A stretch of DNA of 33,862 nucleotides, from assembly GCA_049366815.1 (NCBI GenBank), contig JBMNCO010000051.1:1-33862 (forward strand). The letters run 5' to 3'. The translations under genes and the position numbers were made by a program. Origin of the DNA: CAYNYM01 sp049366815. GTDB taxonomy: Bacteria > Desulfobacterota > DSM-4660 > Desulfatiglandales > HGW-15. Positions 6,829 to 15,303 of this stretch are shown piece after piece. Position 1 is the stretch's first letter. Every line of letters begins with the position of its first letter. Below the pieces are notes generated by a model. That model was not told the DNA's origin and did not search any database. It saw only the letters and a list, made by a program, of their open reading frames with translations.

Positions 6829-6935
6829 TTCTGTGGTTGCACACCCATTCGTGATACTCCGCACCGGGCGCGATCATCTGCTCTCAGTTCCTGGAACCTG
6901 GGGCAATGGGTGGGTGTACCCATGTTCCGGGGCAT
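6825..6935 (-). CDS. Translationally coupled 36-residue small protein
   Basis: ATG 6935 lies six bases after AGGAGG, a near-perfect ribosome site. The frame encodes MPRNMGTPTHCPRFQELRAD plus 16 further residues, with cysteines at 11 and 25, and ends at TGA 6825-6827. This TGA overlaps the ATG of the ferritin-like gene (ATGA), the same arrangement as between that gene and the DUF5676 gene. The strong ribosome site and the precise overlap make it likely to be translated, either as a real small protein or as a leader peptide coupling downstream translation. I do not recognise a family; two cysteines could bind a metal or form a disulfide. Confidence 0.55.
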   Translation of the reverse strand: MPRNMGTPTHCPRFQELRADDRARCGVSRMGVQPQK

Positions 6936-7044
6936 AATGATCCTCCTTGTGCGCTTGACCCTGGGGAAACGCCGTTGAAATCTCTTGCGAAAGGAACCCG
7001 GCCCAAACCGGGTCCCACCAGGCTTCCAAACGATTGGTTTCGCT

Positions 7045-7248
7045 TTATGCAGGGCTCTTTGATTTGCTGAAATGAAGCTTACCTTCGCCGGGCACACTCT
7101 TCGGATCCAGCAGGCGTGAGGCATCGTCGATGCAGTTCGATTTTTCTTCTTCCGTCACGGAATTCGGATCCAACAGCGCGTTCATAGGACACAGAAAGCG
7201 GTTACCGGCATTGTCCTTGACCCAGACCAATGATTCCGATTTATCCAT
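7045..7248 (-). CDS. Conserved small hypothetical protein (67 aa)
   Basis: ATG 7248 is preceded by AAAGGAG at seven bases. The 67-residue product starts MDKSESLVWVKDNAGNRFLC, followed by PMNALLDPNSVTEEEKSNCI, and has two cysteines at 21 and 39. It is hydrophilic and has no signal peptide. The 'VWVKDNAGNRFLCPMNAL' and 'DDASRLLDP' elements look like a conserved small-protein family, which I know only as hypothetical. A weak AATACAG box (7308-7327) faces it 59 nt upstream. Downstream, 109 nt separate it from the 36-codon ORF, so co-transcription with the ferritin-like operon is possible. Confidence 0.7.
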   Translation of the reverse strand: MDKSESLVWVKDNAGNRFLCPMNALLDPNSVTEEEKSNCIDDASRLLDPKSVPGEGKLHFSKSKSPA

Positions 7249-7307
7249 CGTATCTCTCCTTTCATTTTTTATTTCACCCTATTTTGCATTAGAAAACCCA
7301 TCCGGTA

Positions 7308-7327
7308 AATGCATCCAATCATGTATT
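7308..7327 (-). promoter_or_regulatory. AATACAG box, weak copy facing the 67-aa gene
   Basis: On the minus strand it reads AATACAT-GATTGG-ATGCATT. The left half and the GAT of the spacer match the other copies (left half and GAT identical to the box at 23341), but the right half keeps only the terminal ATT. Position and orientation fit: 59 nt upstream of ATG 7248. Confidence 0.4.
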
Positions 7328-7436
7328 TCCCGGTTTCGGGCGCAGTATCGGGACTCCGGGAAGGCCTGCGGCGGGATGATGACTCTTCCCGGTTCCCGGA
7401 TTCGTCTCTCGATCTTTACCGTCATCGGTCTTGCGA

Positions 7437-7456
7437 TATAAAGGATCAACCCCATT
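7437..7456 (+). promoter_or_regulatory. AATACAG box facing the reductase gene
   Basis: Reads TATAAAG-GATCAA-CCCCATT on the plus strand and lies 234 nt upstream of ATG 7691. Together with the box at 7308 it makes a divergent pair in this 442-nt intergenic region. The rest of the region shows no convincing gene. Confidence 0.6.
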
Positions 7457-7690
7457 TCCCGGTCCTTCTCTACCTGTAAAATGGAAATGGAAAGCAGGTA
7501 AAAAGTCCTTGGAGGTATCGTAACCGGAGCATGCGGCACTTATCCCGAAACACATACAAATTTACGGAGTCAAACCGCTCCTGGAGGGCTCCAAAAAAAA
7601 TGAACGGCATTCAACTTTTGTCTCCCGTGAATCCAGGCCGTGCGGGAAACCGGTGTGCGGGGGTTCACCGGAGCGACGGGAGGATATGAA

Positions 7691-9010
7691 ATGAGGTGGT
7701 CGTGGCTGTGGCTCGTCGTCTATTTCGGGATCCTTATGGTGCCCGTTGTAGTAACTACTCTGTGGGCTCAAGATTTTAACGGAACGATTTCAGAAATCGC
7801 CAAGTGTATGGCTCTGTCCGGTTTCATGATCCTCTCTCTTCAGTTCTTCCTGGCGGCCCGGCTCAAACGTATCGAACGCCCCTTCGGGCTCGACATCCTC
7901 ATTCGCTATCACAAACACATGGCTGTCTTTGCCGCCCTTCTCCTCCTGTCCCATCCCGTCCTTCTGGCGATCGGGGGTTCGGGGTGGCGCCTCATACTCG
8001 GCCTGGACCTGCCGTGGTACATCTGGACGGGGAAAGCCGCCCTGATCATCCTGATCTTCAATGTCCTGCTCAGCCTTTACCAGAGGTCGCTCAAACTCAA
8101 ATTCGAGCACTGGCGACTTTTCCACGATGTCCTCGGCCCGGTGCTCCTTGCCCTGGCCTTTGTCCACAGCTGGTTTGCCGGAGACGACCTCGCGCTGCCT
8201 TCCATGAAGGCCCTCTGGCTCCTTGCCCTCATTCTGACCGCCCTGATTTACGTCTACCACAGGATCCTGAGACCGCGAAGGCTGAGGGACCATCCTTTCC
8301 GTGTCATCGATGTGGTTCCCGAAACAGAAGACGTCTGGACCGTCAAGATGGCACCGCCCGAAGGGGACACACTCTACCCTTATCTGCCGGGTCAGTTTCA
8401 TTTCGTCACCTTCTATAGAAAAGAGGATCTTCCCGTGGAAGAACACCACTGGACCATCTCCTCCTCTCCCGCCGAAAAGGCATACGTCAGCTCCACTATC
8501 AAGGCACTCGGGGATTTCACCTCCACCATCGGCCGTACGGCCGTCGGGGATAGGGCCGCTATTCACGGCGCGTTCGGACGTTTTTCCTACGCTCTTCACC
8601 CCGAACAACAGGACCTGGTGTTCATTGCGGGAGGGATCGGAATAACCCCCCTGATGAGCATGCTGCGTCATATGCGCGACACCCGGGACAGCCGTGCGGT
8701 TCTGCTTTTTTACGCCAACCCCGACGAGGATCGGATCGTTTTTCACCAAGAGCTCATGGAGATTGAAAAGGGTGGGCATCCTTTACTGAAGGTGGTGCAC
8801 GTACTGAGCCGCCCGGGGGAGGACTGGAGCGGAGAGAGGGGTCATGTGGACCGGGAGAAGATCAAGCGATTCTGCGGGAGGAATCTGCACACAAAGACAT
8901 TTTACATCTGTGGTCCTCGTCCCATGCTGAAGGCCGTCACAAGGGCCCTCAGGGACCTCGGAGTCGCCGACAGGCAGATCCGGGAAGAAATTTTCTCTTT
9001 CCTGGACTGA
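7691..9010 (+). CDS. Ferric-reductase-like membrane flavoprotein (ferredoxin-NADP reductase domain)
   Basis: A 439-residue protein. Residues 1-200 form a ferric-reductase-like transmembrane domain of about six helices with candidate haem-ligand histidines at H74/H76, H88, H140/H145 and H159. A linker leads to an FAD-binding barrel (about 205-305, with 'PGQFHFVTF' and 'HHWTISSSP') and an NAD(P)-binding domain (about 310-439, with 'GGIGITPLMSMLRHM' and 'CGPRPMLKAV'). It should move electrons from NAD(P)H through FAD to membrane haems; the acceptor (ferric iron, oxygen or another) cannot be read from sequence. GGGAGGA precedes ATG 7691; the frame is open upstream but lacks membrane or family features there. 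The next gene is convergent. Confidence 0.85.
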   Translation: MRWSWLWLVVYFGILMVPVVVTTLWAQDFNGTISEIAKCMALSGFMILSLQFFLAARLKRIERPFGLDILIRYHKHMAVFAALLLLSHPVLLAIGGSGWRLILGLDLPWYIWTGKAALIILIFNVLLSLYQRSLKLKFEHWRLFHDVLGPVLLALAFVHSWFAGDDLALPSMKALWLLALILTALIYVYHRILRPRRLRDHPFRVIDVVPETEDVWTVKMAPPEGDTLYPYLPGQFHFVTFYRKEDLPVEEHHWTISSSPAEKAYVSSTIKALGDFTSTIGRTAVGDRAAIHGAFGRFSYALHPEQQDLVFIAGGIGITPLMSMLRHMRDTRDSRAVLLFYANPDEDRIVFHQELMEIEKGGHPLLKVVHVLSRPGEDWSGERGHVDREKIKRFCGRNLHTKTFYICGPRPMLKAVTRALRDLGVADRQIREEIFSFLD

Positions 9011-9067
9011 CAGCGGGCTGAAATCATGCAAAGAACCCACTTGACGCTGCGACGACCGGAATAGACC

Positions 9068-9877
9068 TCAAGGCCCTCCAAGGACCCCGGCCCGCTCTTC
9101 AAGGATTCTCTTGACCAAAAGGTGATCCTCCGGTTCATCTACATCCAGGCATATTTCCGGTTCTTCCACCGGTATGGGGACCACCTCCACATCCAGCCGC
9201 CGGGAGGCCAACCGTGCCCCTCGGGACAGGGTAAAGCCGTGAAACAAATAGACACAAAAGAAAAAGACCGTTCCCAGTAAAGGATCCATGGCCATCGCCG
9301 CCTTTGCGGCGCTCTTCCGGGTCCGATACATTTTTTTCAGGGTGATCCGGAGCTTTGGGTTTTTGAGAAGTCCGGGCAAAAGCACCATCAGGTTCCCGAA
9401 GCAGACCGAAACGTCTTTAAATCGGATAAAACCCTTCGAGGTCTCCCTGTAAGGGCCCCTGAAGAAAGGTCTGGGGACGAAGGAGAAGAAGAAGGCGCGA
9501 TCCGTCTTGACGGGCGTCGAAGACACTTTCTTCAGGAAATGGTTTACGGCCCCGTGGGTAAGCAAGGGCAGGTCCGCTGTGACGAATAGAACCGACTGGG
9601 AATCCCTGAAATGATCGAGGCCCTTCAGGATGCCTTCCGCCATCGTACCCTCTCCGGGGATGAGCACGCCGCCCTCCACGGCTTGGAGCGCACCCCTGAG
9701 ATCCCTCCCGGATCCGACGACACAGATCTCTTTGATCGAGGCGACATTGACCAGTGCGTCAAGAACGTATTCCAGGGAAGTCTTCCCCGCGTAACGGAGA
9801 AGGGCCTTGGGGCCGGGCCTGTACCCCGGATACAGGGGAATGGTGTTCCGGTCCCCGGCCAGGACGACGGCCGGCAT
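9068..9877 (-). CDS. MobA-like nucleotidyltransferase family protein
   Basis: A 269-residue protein starting MPAVVLAGDRN, a variant of the nucleotide-binding V-V-L-A-G-G loop of MobA/GlmU-type NTP transferases. 'GPKALLRYAGKTSLEYVLDA' (K-x-L at about 24-30), 'IKEICVVGSGRDL' and 'SVLFVTADLPLL' (acidic metal motif near residue 103) follow. The C-terminal half has a hydrophobic stretch ('TVFFFCVYLFHGF') and ends 'CLDVDEPEDHLLVKRIL', which matches the D-V-D-x-P-E-D end of molybdenum-cofactor-type transferases. The substrate is unknown. The frame is open 54 residues further upstream, but the fold starts at ATG 9877. It is separated from the dehydrogenase operon by 281 nt. Confidence 0.7.
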   Translation of the reverse strand: MPAVVLAGDRNTIPLYPGYRPGPKALLRYAGKTSLEYVLDALVNVASIKEICVVGSGRDLRGALQAVEGGVLIPGEGTMAEGILKGLDHFRDSQSVLFVTADLPLLTHGAVNHFLKKVSSTPVKTDRAFFFSFVPRPFFRGPYRETSKGFIRFKDVSVCFGNLMVLLPGLLKNPKLRITLKKMYRTRKSAAKAAMAMDPLLGTVFFFCVYLFHGFTLSRGARLASRRLDVEVVPIPVEEPEICLDVDEPEDHLLVKRILEERAGVLGGP

Positions 9878-10158
9878 TTTCTCTTGCAGAAGGTACAACT
9901 TTGAATCCCGATTGATTCTTCCGTGATCTTGATAAGTCACGCGCCCGCTCTCAATATACGGTGAAACGGCTTTCCCTGACGTCGCTCGTCCGCGGAGATT
10001 GAATGGTCGTTGTGACCAGGTACGTGCCCTTGTCCGCATCGGAGGGGAGCCGAAGAGGCAGGGTCGAAGTATATCTCCCGGCCTGCCGTATCACCTGGAC
10101 CGGATCAGTGCGCAGAGTGTCGAATGAAAGCCGGGCTTATTTTGCCCCCATCCGTCAA
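9878..10158. other. 281-nt gap between two minus-strand genes
   Basis: It holds the possible 5' extension of the nucleotidyltransferase frame and presumably its promoter. I see no AATACAG box, no RNA-gene fold I can name, and no convincing ORF. Confidence 0.3.
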
Positions 10159-11589
10159 TCACTTGCCCTTCTTCCTGGGGAGGTGATGGGTGACACTGCC
10201 TACAAAGATCTCCGCGGCCTCAGCCAGGGTCTCCGACAGGGTGGGGTGAGGATGGATGCTGAAGCCCACGTCCTCCGCGACGGCTCCCATCTCCATAGCC
10301 AGCACGCCTTCTGAAATCAGACCCTCCGTATCCCGGCCCGCAATGCCGACTCCCAAGACCCGGCCCGAGTCCGGGTCCAGAAGGACTTTGGTGATTCCTT
10401 CCTGCAATCCTACTGTTGCGGCACGTCCCGAAAACTTCCAGGGATATCGCACCACTTCTATATTCCGCTTTTCTTTCCGGGCCGTTTCCTCTCTCAGCCC
10501 GCACCACGCCACCTGGGGATCCGTGTAGACCACCGCCGGAACGGCGCGCACATCAAAGGCGGAAGGAAGGCCTTTGATCACCTCGGCGGCCACCTTCCCT
10601 TCTCTGAAGGCCTTGTGGGCAAGCAGGGGTCCTCCGACCACGTCCCCTATGGCGAAGATGTTCTTATCGGCGCTCCTCCTCTCCTCGTCCACCTCCAGGT
10701 ATCCCCTTTCGTTTACCTTGACCCTCGTATTTTCAAGTCCGAGATCTTCTGAACGCGGCTTCCTGCCCACAGCGACCAGCACCCGGTCGAAGTCTTGTTC
10801 GGCCTCGTCCACATCCCCTTCCAGTTTGACCTTCACCTCGTTTTGCGTTTCTTTCATCGAAACCGCGTTGGTGTTGAAGTGGATGTTCTCAAAACGCTCC
10901 CGAAGCTTCCTGATCAGAGGTTCCACAAGGTCCGGGTCCGCCCCCCTGAGGAGTCTCTCGCTCCGGACGGCCACAGTAACCCGGCTTCCCAGCGCCGCAT
11001 AGATCGTTCCCATCTCCAGGGAGACATAGCCGCCGCCCAGGATCAGCAGCCTTTCGGGAATATCCGGCAGTTCCAGTGCCCCGGCCGAATCCATGATTCG
11101 ACCGCCCGGTTCAAAGGAAACGTCCGGAAGAGGTCTGGGGTATGAACCGGTCGCAATAACCGCATGCCGGAACTTGATTCTTCCCACGTCGGATTCCTGG
11201 AGCCGTATCTCCTTTGAACTTTCAAAGACGGCCTTTCCCTTGATACGTTGGATGCCGCGTTTCTCACTGAGGGTCACCAAGCCTCCCGCAAGTTGATCAA
11301 TGACCTCGTTTTTCCATTCCCTGATGCGATCCAGGTCCAGTTCGGGTTTCCCGAATGTGATGCCCATGTTCTTCACGCGGCGGGCCTCGTAGAGCAGGTC
11401 TGCGAGGAAGAGCAGGGCCTTGGACGGAATGCATCCGCGAAACACGCACTCTCCTCCGGGACGCTCCTCCACGTCCACCAAGGTCACATCCATACCGAGA
11501 TCGGCCGCCCGGAACGCAGCCGCATACCCCCCGGGGCCGGCCCCGATGACCAGCACCTCCGTATCCTGACTTAACTCTCCCATAACCAT
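10159..11589 (-). CDS. lpdA: Dihydrolipoyl dehydrogenase (E3)
   Basis: A 476-residue FAD/NAD disulfide oxidoreductase that reoxidises the lipoyl arm of E2. It has the N-terminal FAD-binding 'VLVIGAGPGGYAAAFRAADLG', the redox pair C48-x4-C53 in 'GGECVFRGCIPSKAL', the NAD loop 'LLILGGGYVSLEMGTIYAALG', the FAD-contacting 'NIFAIGDV', and the C-terminal active-site 'HPHPTLSE'. Most relatives have T-C-L-N-V-G-C around the cysteines; here it is E-C-V-F-R-G-C, with the spacing kept. I start at ATG 11589, six bases after GAGGAAG. A second ATG lies six bases downstream (11583). The frame is open far upstream through pdhC, but that extension is antisense-like composition and not part of the protein. Last gene of the operon. 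Confidence 0.93.
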   Translation of the reverse strand: MVMGELSQDTEVLVIGAGPGGYAAAFRAADLGMDVTLVDVEERPGGECVFRGCIPSKALLFLADLLYEARRVKNMGITFGKPELDLDRIREWKNEVIDQLAGGLVTLSEKRGIQRIKGKAVFESSKEIRLQESDVGRIKFRHAVIATGSYPRPLPDVSFEPGGRIMDSAGALELPDIPERLLILGGGYVSLEMGTIYAALGSRVTVAVRSERLLRGADPDLVEPLIRKLRERFENIHFNTNAVSMKETQNEVKVKLEGDVDEAEQDFDRVLVAVGRKPRSEDLGLENTRVKVNERGYLEVDEERRSADKNIFAIGDVVGGPLLAHKAFREGKVAAEVIKGLPSAFDVRAVPAVVYTDPQVAWCGLREETARKEKRNIEVVRYPWKFSGRAATVGLQEGITKVLLDPDSGRVLGVGIAGRDTEGLISEGVLAMEMGAVAEDVGFSIHPHPTLSETLAEAAEIFVGSVTHHLPRKKGK

Positions 11590-11600
11590 AGCCGTCTTCC

Positions 11601-12968
11601 TCAGCTCATTGTGATGAACATCTCTTCGGGATCTTCCAGGGAATCCACAAGGGTCTTCATGAACTTCAGGGCATCGGCCCCGTCCAGGATACGGTGGTCT
11701 ATCGAAAGGACAACCGGCATCATGAGACGGGGTACGATTTCGTATCCGGCCTCTTTTTCCTGAACCATCGGCTGCATCCTCGCCGCACCCATCCCCAGGA
11801 TGGACACCTCCGGAAAATTGATGATGGGTGCAAAATACCCCCCTCCCATGGGACCCACATTGGTGATGGTAAAGGTAGCTCCCTGCATTTCTTCCAATTT
11901 GACCTCCCTCTCCCGCGCGCGCCTGACCAGATCGTTGAGCTCTATCGAGAGATCGACGATGCTCTTGCGATCCACATCGCGGATCACCGGAACCACCAGG
12001 CCTTCCTCGGTGCTCACGGCCACGCCGATGTGATAATAGTGCTTGATCACCATCTCTCCGGCCGCCGTGTCGAGGCTGGCATTGAACCGTTCGTGTTTCT
12101 TGAGGGCGGTTACCGCCGCCTTCAGGGCAAACACGGTTATACTGAGCCGGCCTCCCCGCCTCTCCACCTCTTCTTTGCGCTTTTGCCGAAATTCTTCCAG
12201 GCTGGTCATATCCACCATGTCCTGGTTGAACACATGGGGAATCTGGGACCAGGCAAGCGCCATCTTCTTCGCCGTGGCCCTCCGAATGGAGCGCACGGGC
12301 ACACGCTCCACTTCGCCCCATCTGGTGAAATCGGGTAGCTCGGGTGCCTGCCCCTCGATGGGACGTGCCGAGGGCCGTTCTTCCCGCTCGGGTGGTGCCT
12401 TTTCCTCCGGTTTTTCCCTTTCTCCCCTGTCTGCAAAGGCCCGGACGTCCTCCGAGGTGACCCGGCCTCCGGGTCCGCCGGGCTGGACCTCATGCAGGTC
12501 CACGTTCAGTTCACGGGCCAGCCGTCTCGTAGCCGGGGAGGCCGGAACGGGCCCTTCTTTTCTCTTTTCCGGAGCTTTCTCCTTTTGAGCGGCCTCTTCA
12601 GATGTCTTTTCCTCTTCCACCTTCTCCGGCTCCGGTTCCGGTCTCTCTTTCGCCTTTTCTTCGCTCTTTCCTGCCTCTTTTTCTTTCTCTTCTCGTTCCG
12701 GAGGGGTTTTTCCGGACGGTTCGGCTTCTTCGATTTCCCCGAAAATCATGAGCACATCGCCCACCTGGACCGTGTCTCCCGCTCCGACCTTGATTTCCTC
12801 TATGCCGCCCGTAAAAGGGGATGGGATCTCGACACTGGCCTTGTCCGTCTCCACTTCGATGATCGGATCCCCTTCCTCCACATGATCTCCTGGAGATACG
12901 AGGACGTTCAATACTTCCGCTTCATGGATTCCTTCCCCCAGATCCGGTAATTTAAACGACCTGCCCAT
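11601..12968 (-). CDS. pdhC: 2-oxoacid dehydrogenase acyltransferase (E2)
   Basis: A 455-residue E2. A single lipoyl domain (1-77) carries the lipoylated lysine K43 in 'EVETDKASVEIPSP'. A long Glu/Lys/Pro linker (about 82-138) follows, then the E1/E3-binding domain (about 140-178, 'ATRRLARELNVDLHEVQPGG'). The catalytic domain (about 215-455) ends with the active-site 'SIDHRILDG' (H425, D429). It transfers the acyl group from lipoate to CoA. GAGGGAG precedes ATG 12968, and it starts 12 nt after pdhB. E2 proteins of pyruvate and branched-chain complexes are alike, so the substrate is not settled by sequence. The linker is unusually rich in charged residues instead of the more common Ala/Pro. 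Confidence 0.92.
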   Translation of the reverse strand: MGRSFKLPDLGEGIHEAEVLNVLVSPGDHVEEGDPIIEVETDKASVEIPSPFTGGIEEIKVGAGDTVQVGDVLMIFGEIEEAEPSGKTPPEREEKEKEAGKSEEKAKERPEPEPEKVEEEKTSEEAAQKEKAPEKRKEGPVPASPATRRLARELNVDLHEVQPGGPGGRVTSEDVRAFADRGEREKPEEKAPPEREERPSARPIEGQAPELPDFTRWGEVERVPVRSIRRATAKKMALAWSQIPHVFNQDMVDMTSLEEFRQKRKEEVERRGGRLSITVFALKAAVTALKKHERFNASLDTAAGEMVIKHYYHIGVAVSTEEGLVVPVIRDVDRKSIVDLSIELNDLVRRAREREVKLEEMQGATFTITNVGPMGGGYFAPIINFPEVSILGMGAARMQPMVQEKEAGYEIVPRLMMPVVLSIDHRILDGADALKFMKTLVDSLEDPEEMFITMS

Positions 12969-12980
12969 GTCTCCCTCCTC

Positions 12981-13961
12981 TCAAGCGTTCATAACATTTC
13001 GCGCGGCACGGACGATGCGGTCCCTGCCGGGCAGGTAGGCCATCTCTCGGCTGAAAAGCGGAATATGGACATCGAAACCGGTGACCCGCGCGATAGGTGC
13101 CTCCAGGTAGTAAAAAGATTTTTCCATGATCCTGGCGGCGATTTCCGCGCCCGGCCCGAAACTTCGCGGCGCCTCATGCACGATTACGGCTCTGCCTGTG
13201 TTCCTGACCGATTCCGTGAAGAGTTCATGGTCCAGGGGTGAGATCGTCAGCAGGTCGATGACCTCCGCTTCCACACCGTCCTCCTTGTCCAGGGTATCGG
13301 CCGCCTCCAGCGTGGGTCGCATCATGGCCCCGTAGGATATCAGTGTCAGATCCTTGCCCTCTCGGATCTTCACCGACTTGCCCAGGGGCAGTGTTTCTTC
13401 CTCTTCGGGCACCTCTTCACGAAAGGCGCGGTAAATCGCCTTGCCTTCAAAAAAGACCACCGGGTCCGGATCCCGGATGGCGCTCACCAGCAGGGCCCTG
13501 GCATTCCTCGGTCCCGAGGGGATCACCATCTTGAGGCCCGGGGTGTGGGCATAGTAGGCCTCGCGACTCTCCGAATGATGTTCGAGGGCCCGCACGCCGC
13601 CTCCGTAGGGCGCACGCATCACCATGGGGACCTCACACCGGCCCTGAGAGCGCATCCGCAGTCTTGCCGCGTGACACTCTATCTGATGAAAGGCCAGATA
13701 GCTGAAACCCGAGAACTGTATTTCGCACACCGGTCTCAACCCGTAGACGGCCATGCCGATGGACACCCCCACGATGGCCGATTCCGCAAGAGGCGTATCC
13801 ACAGACCTGTCCTCTCCGAACTTGTCTATCAATTCGTCGGTCACACGGAATACGCCGCCGTCCCGTCCCACGTCTTCCCCCAGGACTATCACCCGGTCGT
13901 CCTTCTCCATCTCCTGCCGGAGGGCCAGGTTGATGGCCTGGACCATCGTCATCTTGGCCAT
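12981..13961 (-). CDS. pdhB: 2-oxoacid dehydrogenase E1 component, beta subunit
   Basis: A 326-residue E1beta of the alpha2beta2 type. The signature regions 'VIVLGEDVGRDGGVFRVTDE', 'DTPLAESAIVGVSIGMAVYG', 'EIQFSGFSYLAFHQIECHAA' and 'RAPYGGGVRALEHHSES' form the thiamine-diphosphate-contacting face. 'VIVHEAPRSFGPGAEIAARI' belongs to the C-terminal transketolase domain. Together with the alpha subunit it decarboxylates the 2-oxoacid and reductively acylates E2. The GGGGAG ribosome site before ATG 13961 overlaps the end of pdhA, so the two are tightly linked. Length is normal. Pyruvate is the default substrate guess; branched-chain or acetoin substrates remain possible. Confidence 0.93.
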   Translation of the reverse strand: MAKMTMVQAINLALRQEMEKDDRVIVLGEDVGRDGGVFRVTDELIDKFGEDRSVDTPLAESAIVGVSIGMAVYGLRPVCEIQFSGFSYLAFHQIECHAARLRMRSQGRCEVPMVMRAPYGGGVRALEHHSESREAYYAHTPGLKMVIPSGPRNARALLVSAIRDPDPVVFFEGKAIYRAFREEVPEEEETLPLGKSVKIREGKDLTLISYGAMMRPTLEAADTLDKEDGVEAEVIDLLTISPLDHELFTESVRNTGRAVIVHEAPRSFGPGAEIAARIMEKSFYYLEAPIARVTGFDVHIPLFSREMAYLPGRDRIVRAARNVMNA

Positions 13962-13964
13962 TTT

Positions 13965-15104
13965 TCACTCCCCTTCTTTCTCTTCTTCTCTGTTCTTTAC
14001 GGCCTCGGTTTCTTCGGCCAGTTCCTCCCTCTGCTCTTCCAGGGCCACGGGCCGTTCTTTGTACAAATGGTCGAACATCTGGAGAGGATCCCTGAAATCC
14101 TTCATCAGATCCTCGGCCTTTTTCACGGCCGCCTTGATCTCTTCCTGGATTTCGTTTTCCAGTTCCCCGATCTTTTCATCCGTAAGCAGATCCTTGGCCT
14201 TGAGGTATTTTTGGAATCGCACAATGGGGTCATGACTCTTCCACTTTTCGACCTCTTCTTCTTTCCGGTACCTCTTCGGATCGTCGGCCGTGGTGTGCAT
14301 CTGCATCCTGTAGGTCACGCACTCGATCATGGTGGGACCTTCTCCCGCCCTTGCCCGTTCGACCGCCTCCATGGAGGCCGCATAAACGGCCAGCACATCG
14401 TTTCCGTCTACTTGAACGCCCGGGACCTCGTAGGCCAGGGCCTTCTGGGCCAGAGTCTTGGATCGGGTCTGTTTTTCCCGGGGAACCGAGATGGCCCATT
14501 GATTGTTCTGGCACACAAATACGACCGGGCACTGATAGACTCCGGCAAAGTTCATGGCCTCATGGAAGTCCCCCTCGGACGTGGCGCCGTCTCCGAAGAA
14601 GACCATGACCACGCCGTCTTTTTTCCTGTATTTCATGCCCCAGCCGAGCCCGACCGCATGGGGAAGCTGACTCGCAACCGGTATCGCGACCGGCAGGTTG
14701 TTCACAGGCTCTTCCTCTGCTTCCCCGCCCTCGTTCCCGAGGGAAGCTCCCTCGGCATAGCCGGCAAATGAAAGAATCACGCTTTCCATGGATCTTCCCC
14801 GCAGTAATTCCGCGCCCGTTTCACGGAAAGAGGGGACGAACCAGTCAGAAGGTCGAAGCAGGCAGGCCGCACCCAACTGGGCGGCCTCCTGACCGCTTAT
14901 GGGCGCAAAGGTCCCCATGCGTCCCTGCCGCTGGAGGCTCAGAAGCCGCTCATCGAAAAGCCGCCCCAAGACCATGAAACGATGGAGTTTCAACAGCATA
15001 TCCTCAGGGATATCCGGTTCGAGTTCCTGATCGAGTTCCCCTTTTTCATTGAGAATCGAGAGGTACTCCACGGCGTAGGGCAATTTGATCTTCTTCTTCG
15101 GCAT
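13965..15104 (-). CDS. pdhA: 2-oxoacid dehydrogenase E1 component, alpha subunit
   Basis: A 379-residue E1alpha and first gene of the four-gene operon. The thiamine diphosphate motif runs from G171-D-G to N200-N201 ('GDGATSEGDFHEAMNFAGVY' then 'QCPVVFVCQNN'). 'PISGQEAAQLGAACLLRPSD' and 'VPSFRETGAELLRG' are typical of the family, as is 'YRMQMHTTADDPKRYR', the phosphorylation-loop region. The C-terminus ends in an acidic, Glu-rich tail of about 30 residues. A GGGGG stretch precedes ATG 15104. An AATACAG box faces it 117 nt upstream. The family includes pyruvate, branched-chain and acetoin dehydrogenases; I favour pyruvate or branched-chain without proof. Confidence 0.92.
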   Translation of the reverse strand: MPKKKIKLPYAVEYLSILNEKGELDQELEPDIPEDMLLKLHRFMVLGRLFDERLLSLQRQGRMGTFAPISGQEAAQLGAACLLRPSDWFVPSFRETGAELLRGRSMESVILSFAGYAEGASLGNEGGEAEEEPVNNLPVAIPVASQLPHAVGLGWGMKYRKKDGVVMVFFGDGATSEGDFHEAMNFAGVYQCPVVFVCQNNQWAISVPREKQTRSKTLAQKALAYEVPGVQVDGNDVLAVYAASMEAVERARAGEGPTMIECVTYRMQMHTTADDPKRYRKEEEVEKWKSHDPIVRFQKYLKAKDLLTDEKIGELENEIQEEIKAAVKKAEDLMKDFRDPLQMFDHLYKERPVALEEQREELAEETEAVKNREEEKEGE

Positions 15105-15221
15105 GCAGGCCCCCTTTCCTCATTAAATTCTCCTCAGGTAGAGAAGATTGACTATTGCGGCACGGATGAAACGAATTTCTTCGCGTCTGACCCCTGTATA
15201 CAATTTTTCATGCCGCCCTCA

Positions 15222-15241
15222 AATGGGGTGAAACCTGTATT
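15222..15241 (-). promoter_or_regulatory. AATACAG box facing the dehydrogenase operon
   Basis: Minus strand AATACAG-GTTTCA-CCCCATT, 117 nt upstream of the pdhA ATG. It is the only copy apart from 2536 with GTT instead of GAT at the start of the spacer. The next gene upstream ends at 15304 on the same strand. Confidence 0.65.
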
Positions 15242-15303
15242 TCTGAAATCTGCATGCATGCAGGTCTCTCCGCTCGGTGCGGGTTCTGTGAGCCGGCGAT
15301 CCT

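Noticed and set aside
7279..7539. Minus-strand frame of 86 codons in the reductase leader
   Set aside because: GTG start without ribosome site, no recognisable family, and it overlaps two boxes.
11590..12321. Long in-frame extension of the lpdA frame upstream through pdhC
   Set aside because: The extension is the shifted reading of the pdhC gene, has no family similarity, and lpdA has its own ribosome site and FAD-binding start at 11589.
13545..14771. Long plus-strand frame opposite pdhB and pdhA
   Set aside because: Shadow of the GC-rich codon pattern of the two dehydrogenase genes; no start signal and no family motif.
15187..15206. CCCCTGTATACAATTT near the pdhA box
   Set aside because: It shares CTGTAT with the box but has no second half-site at the right distance.
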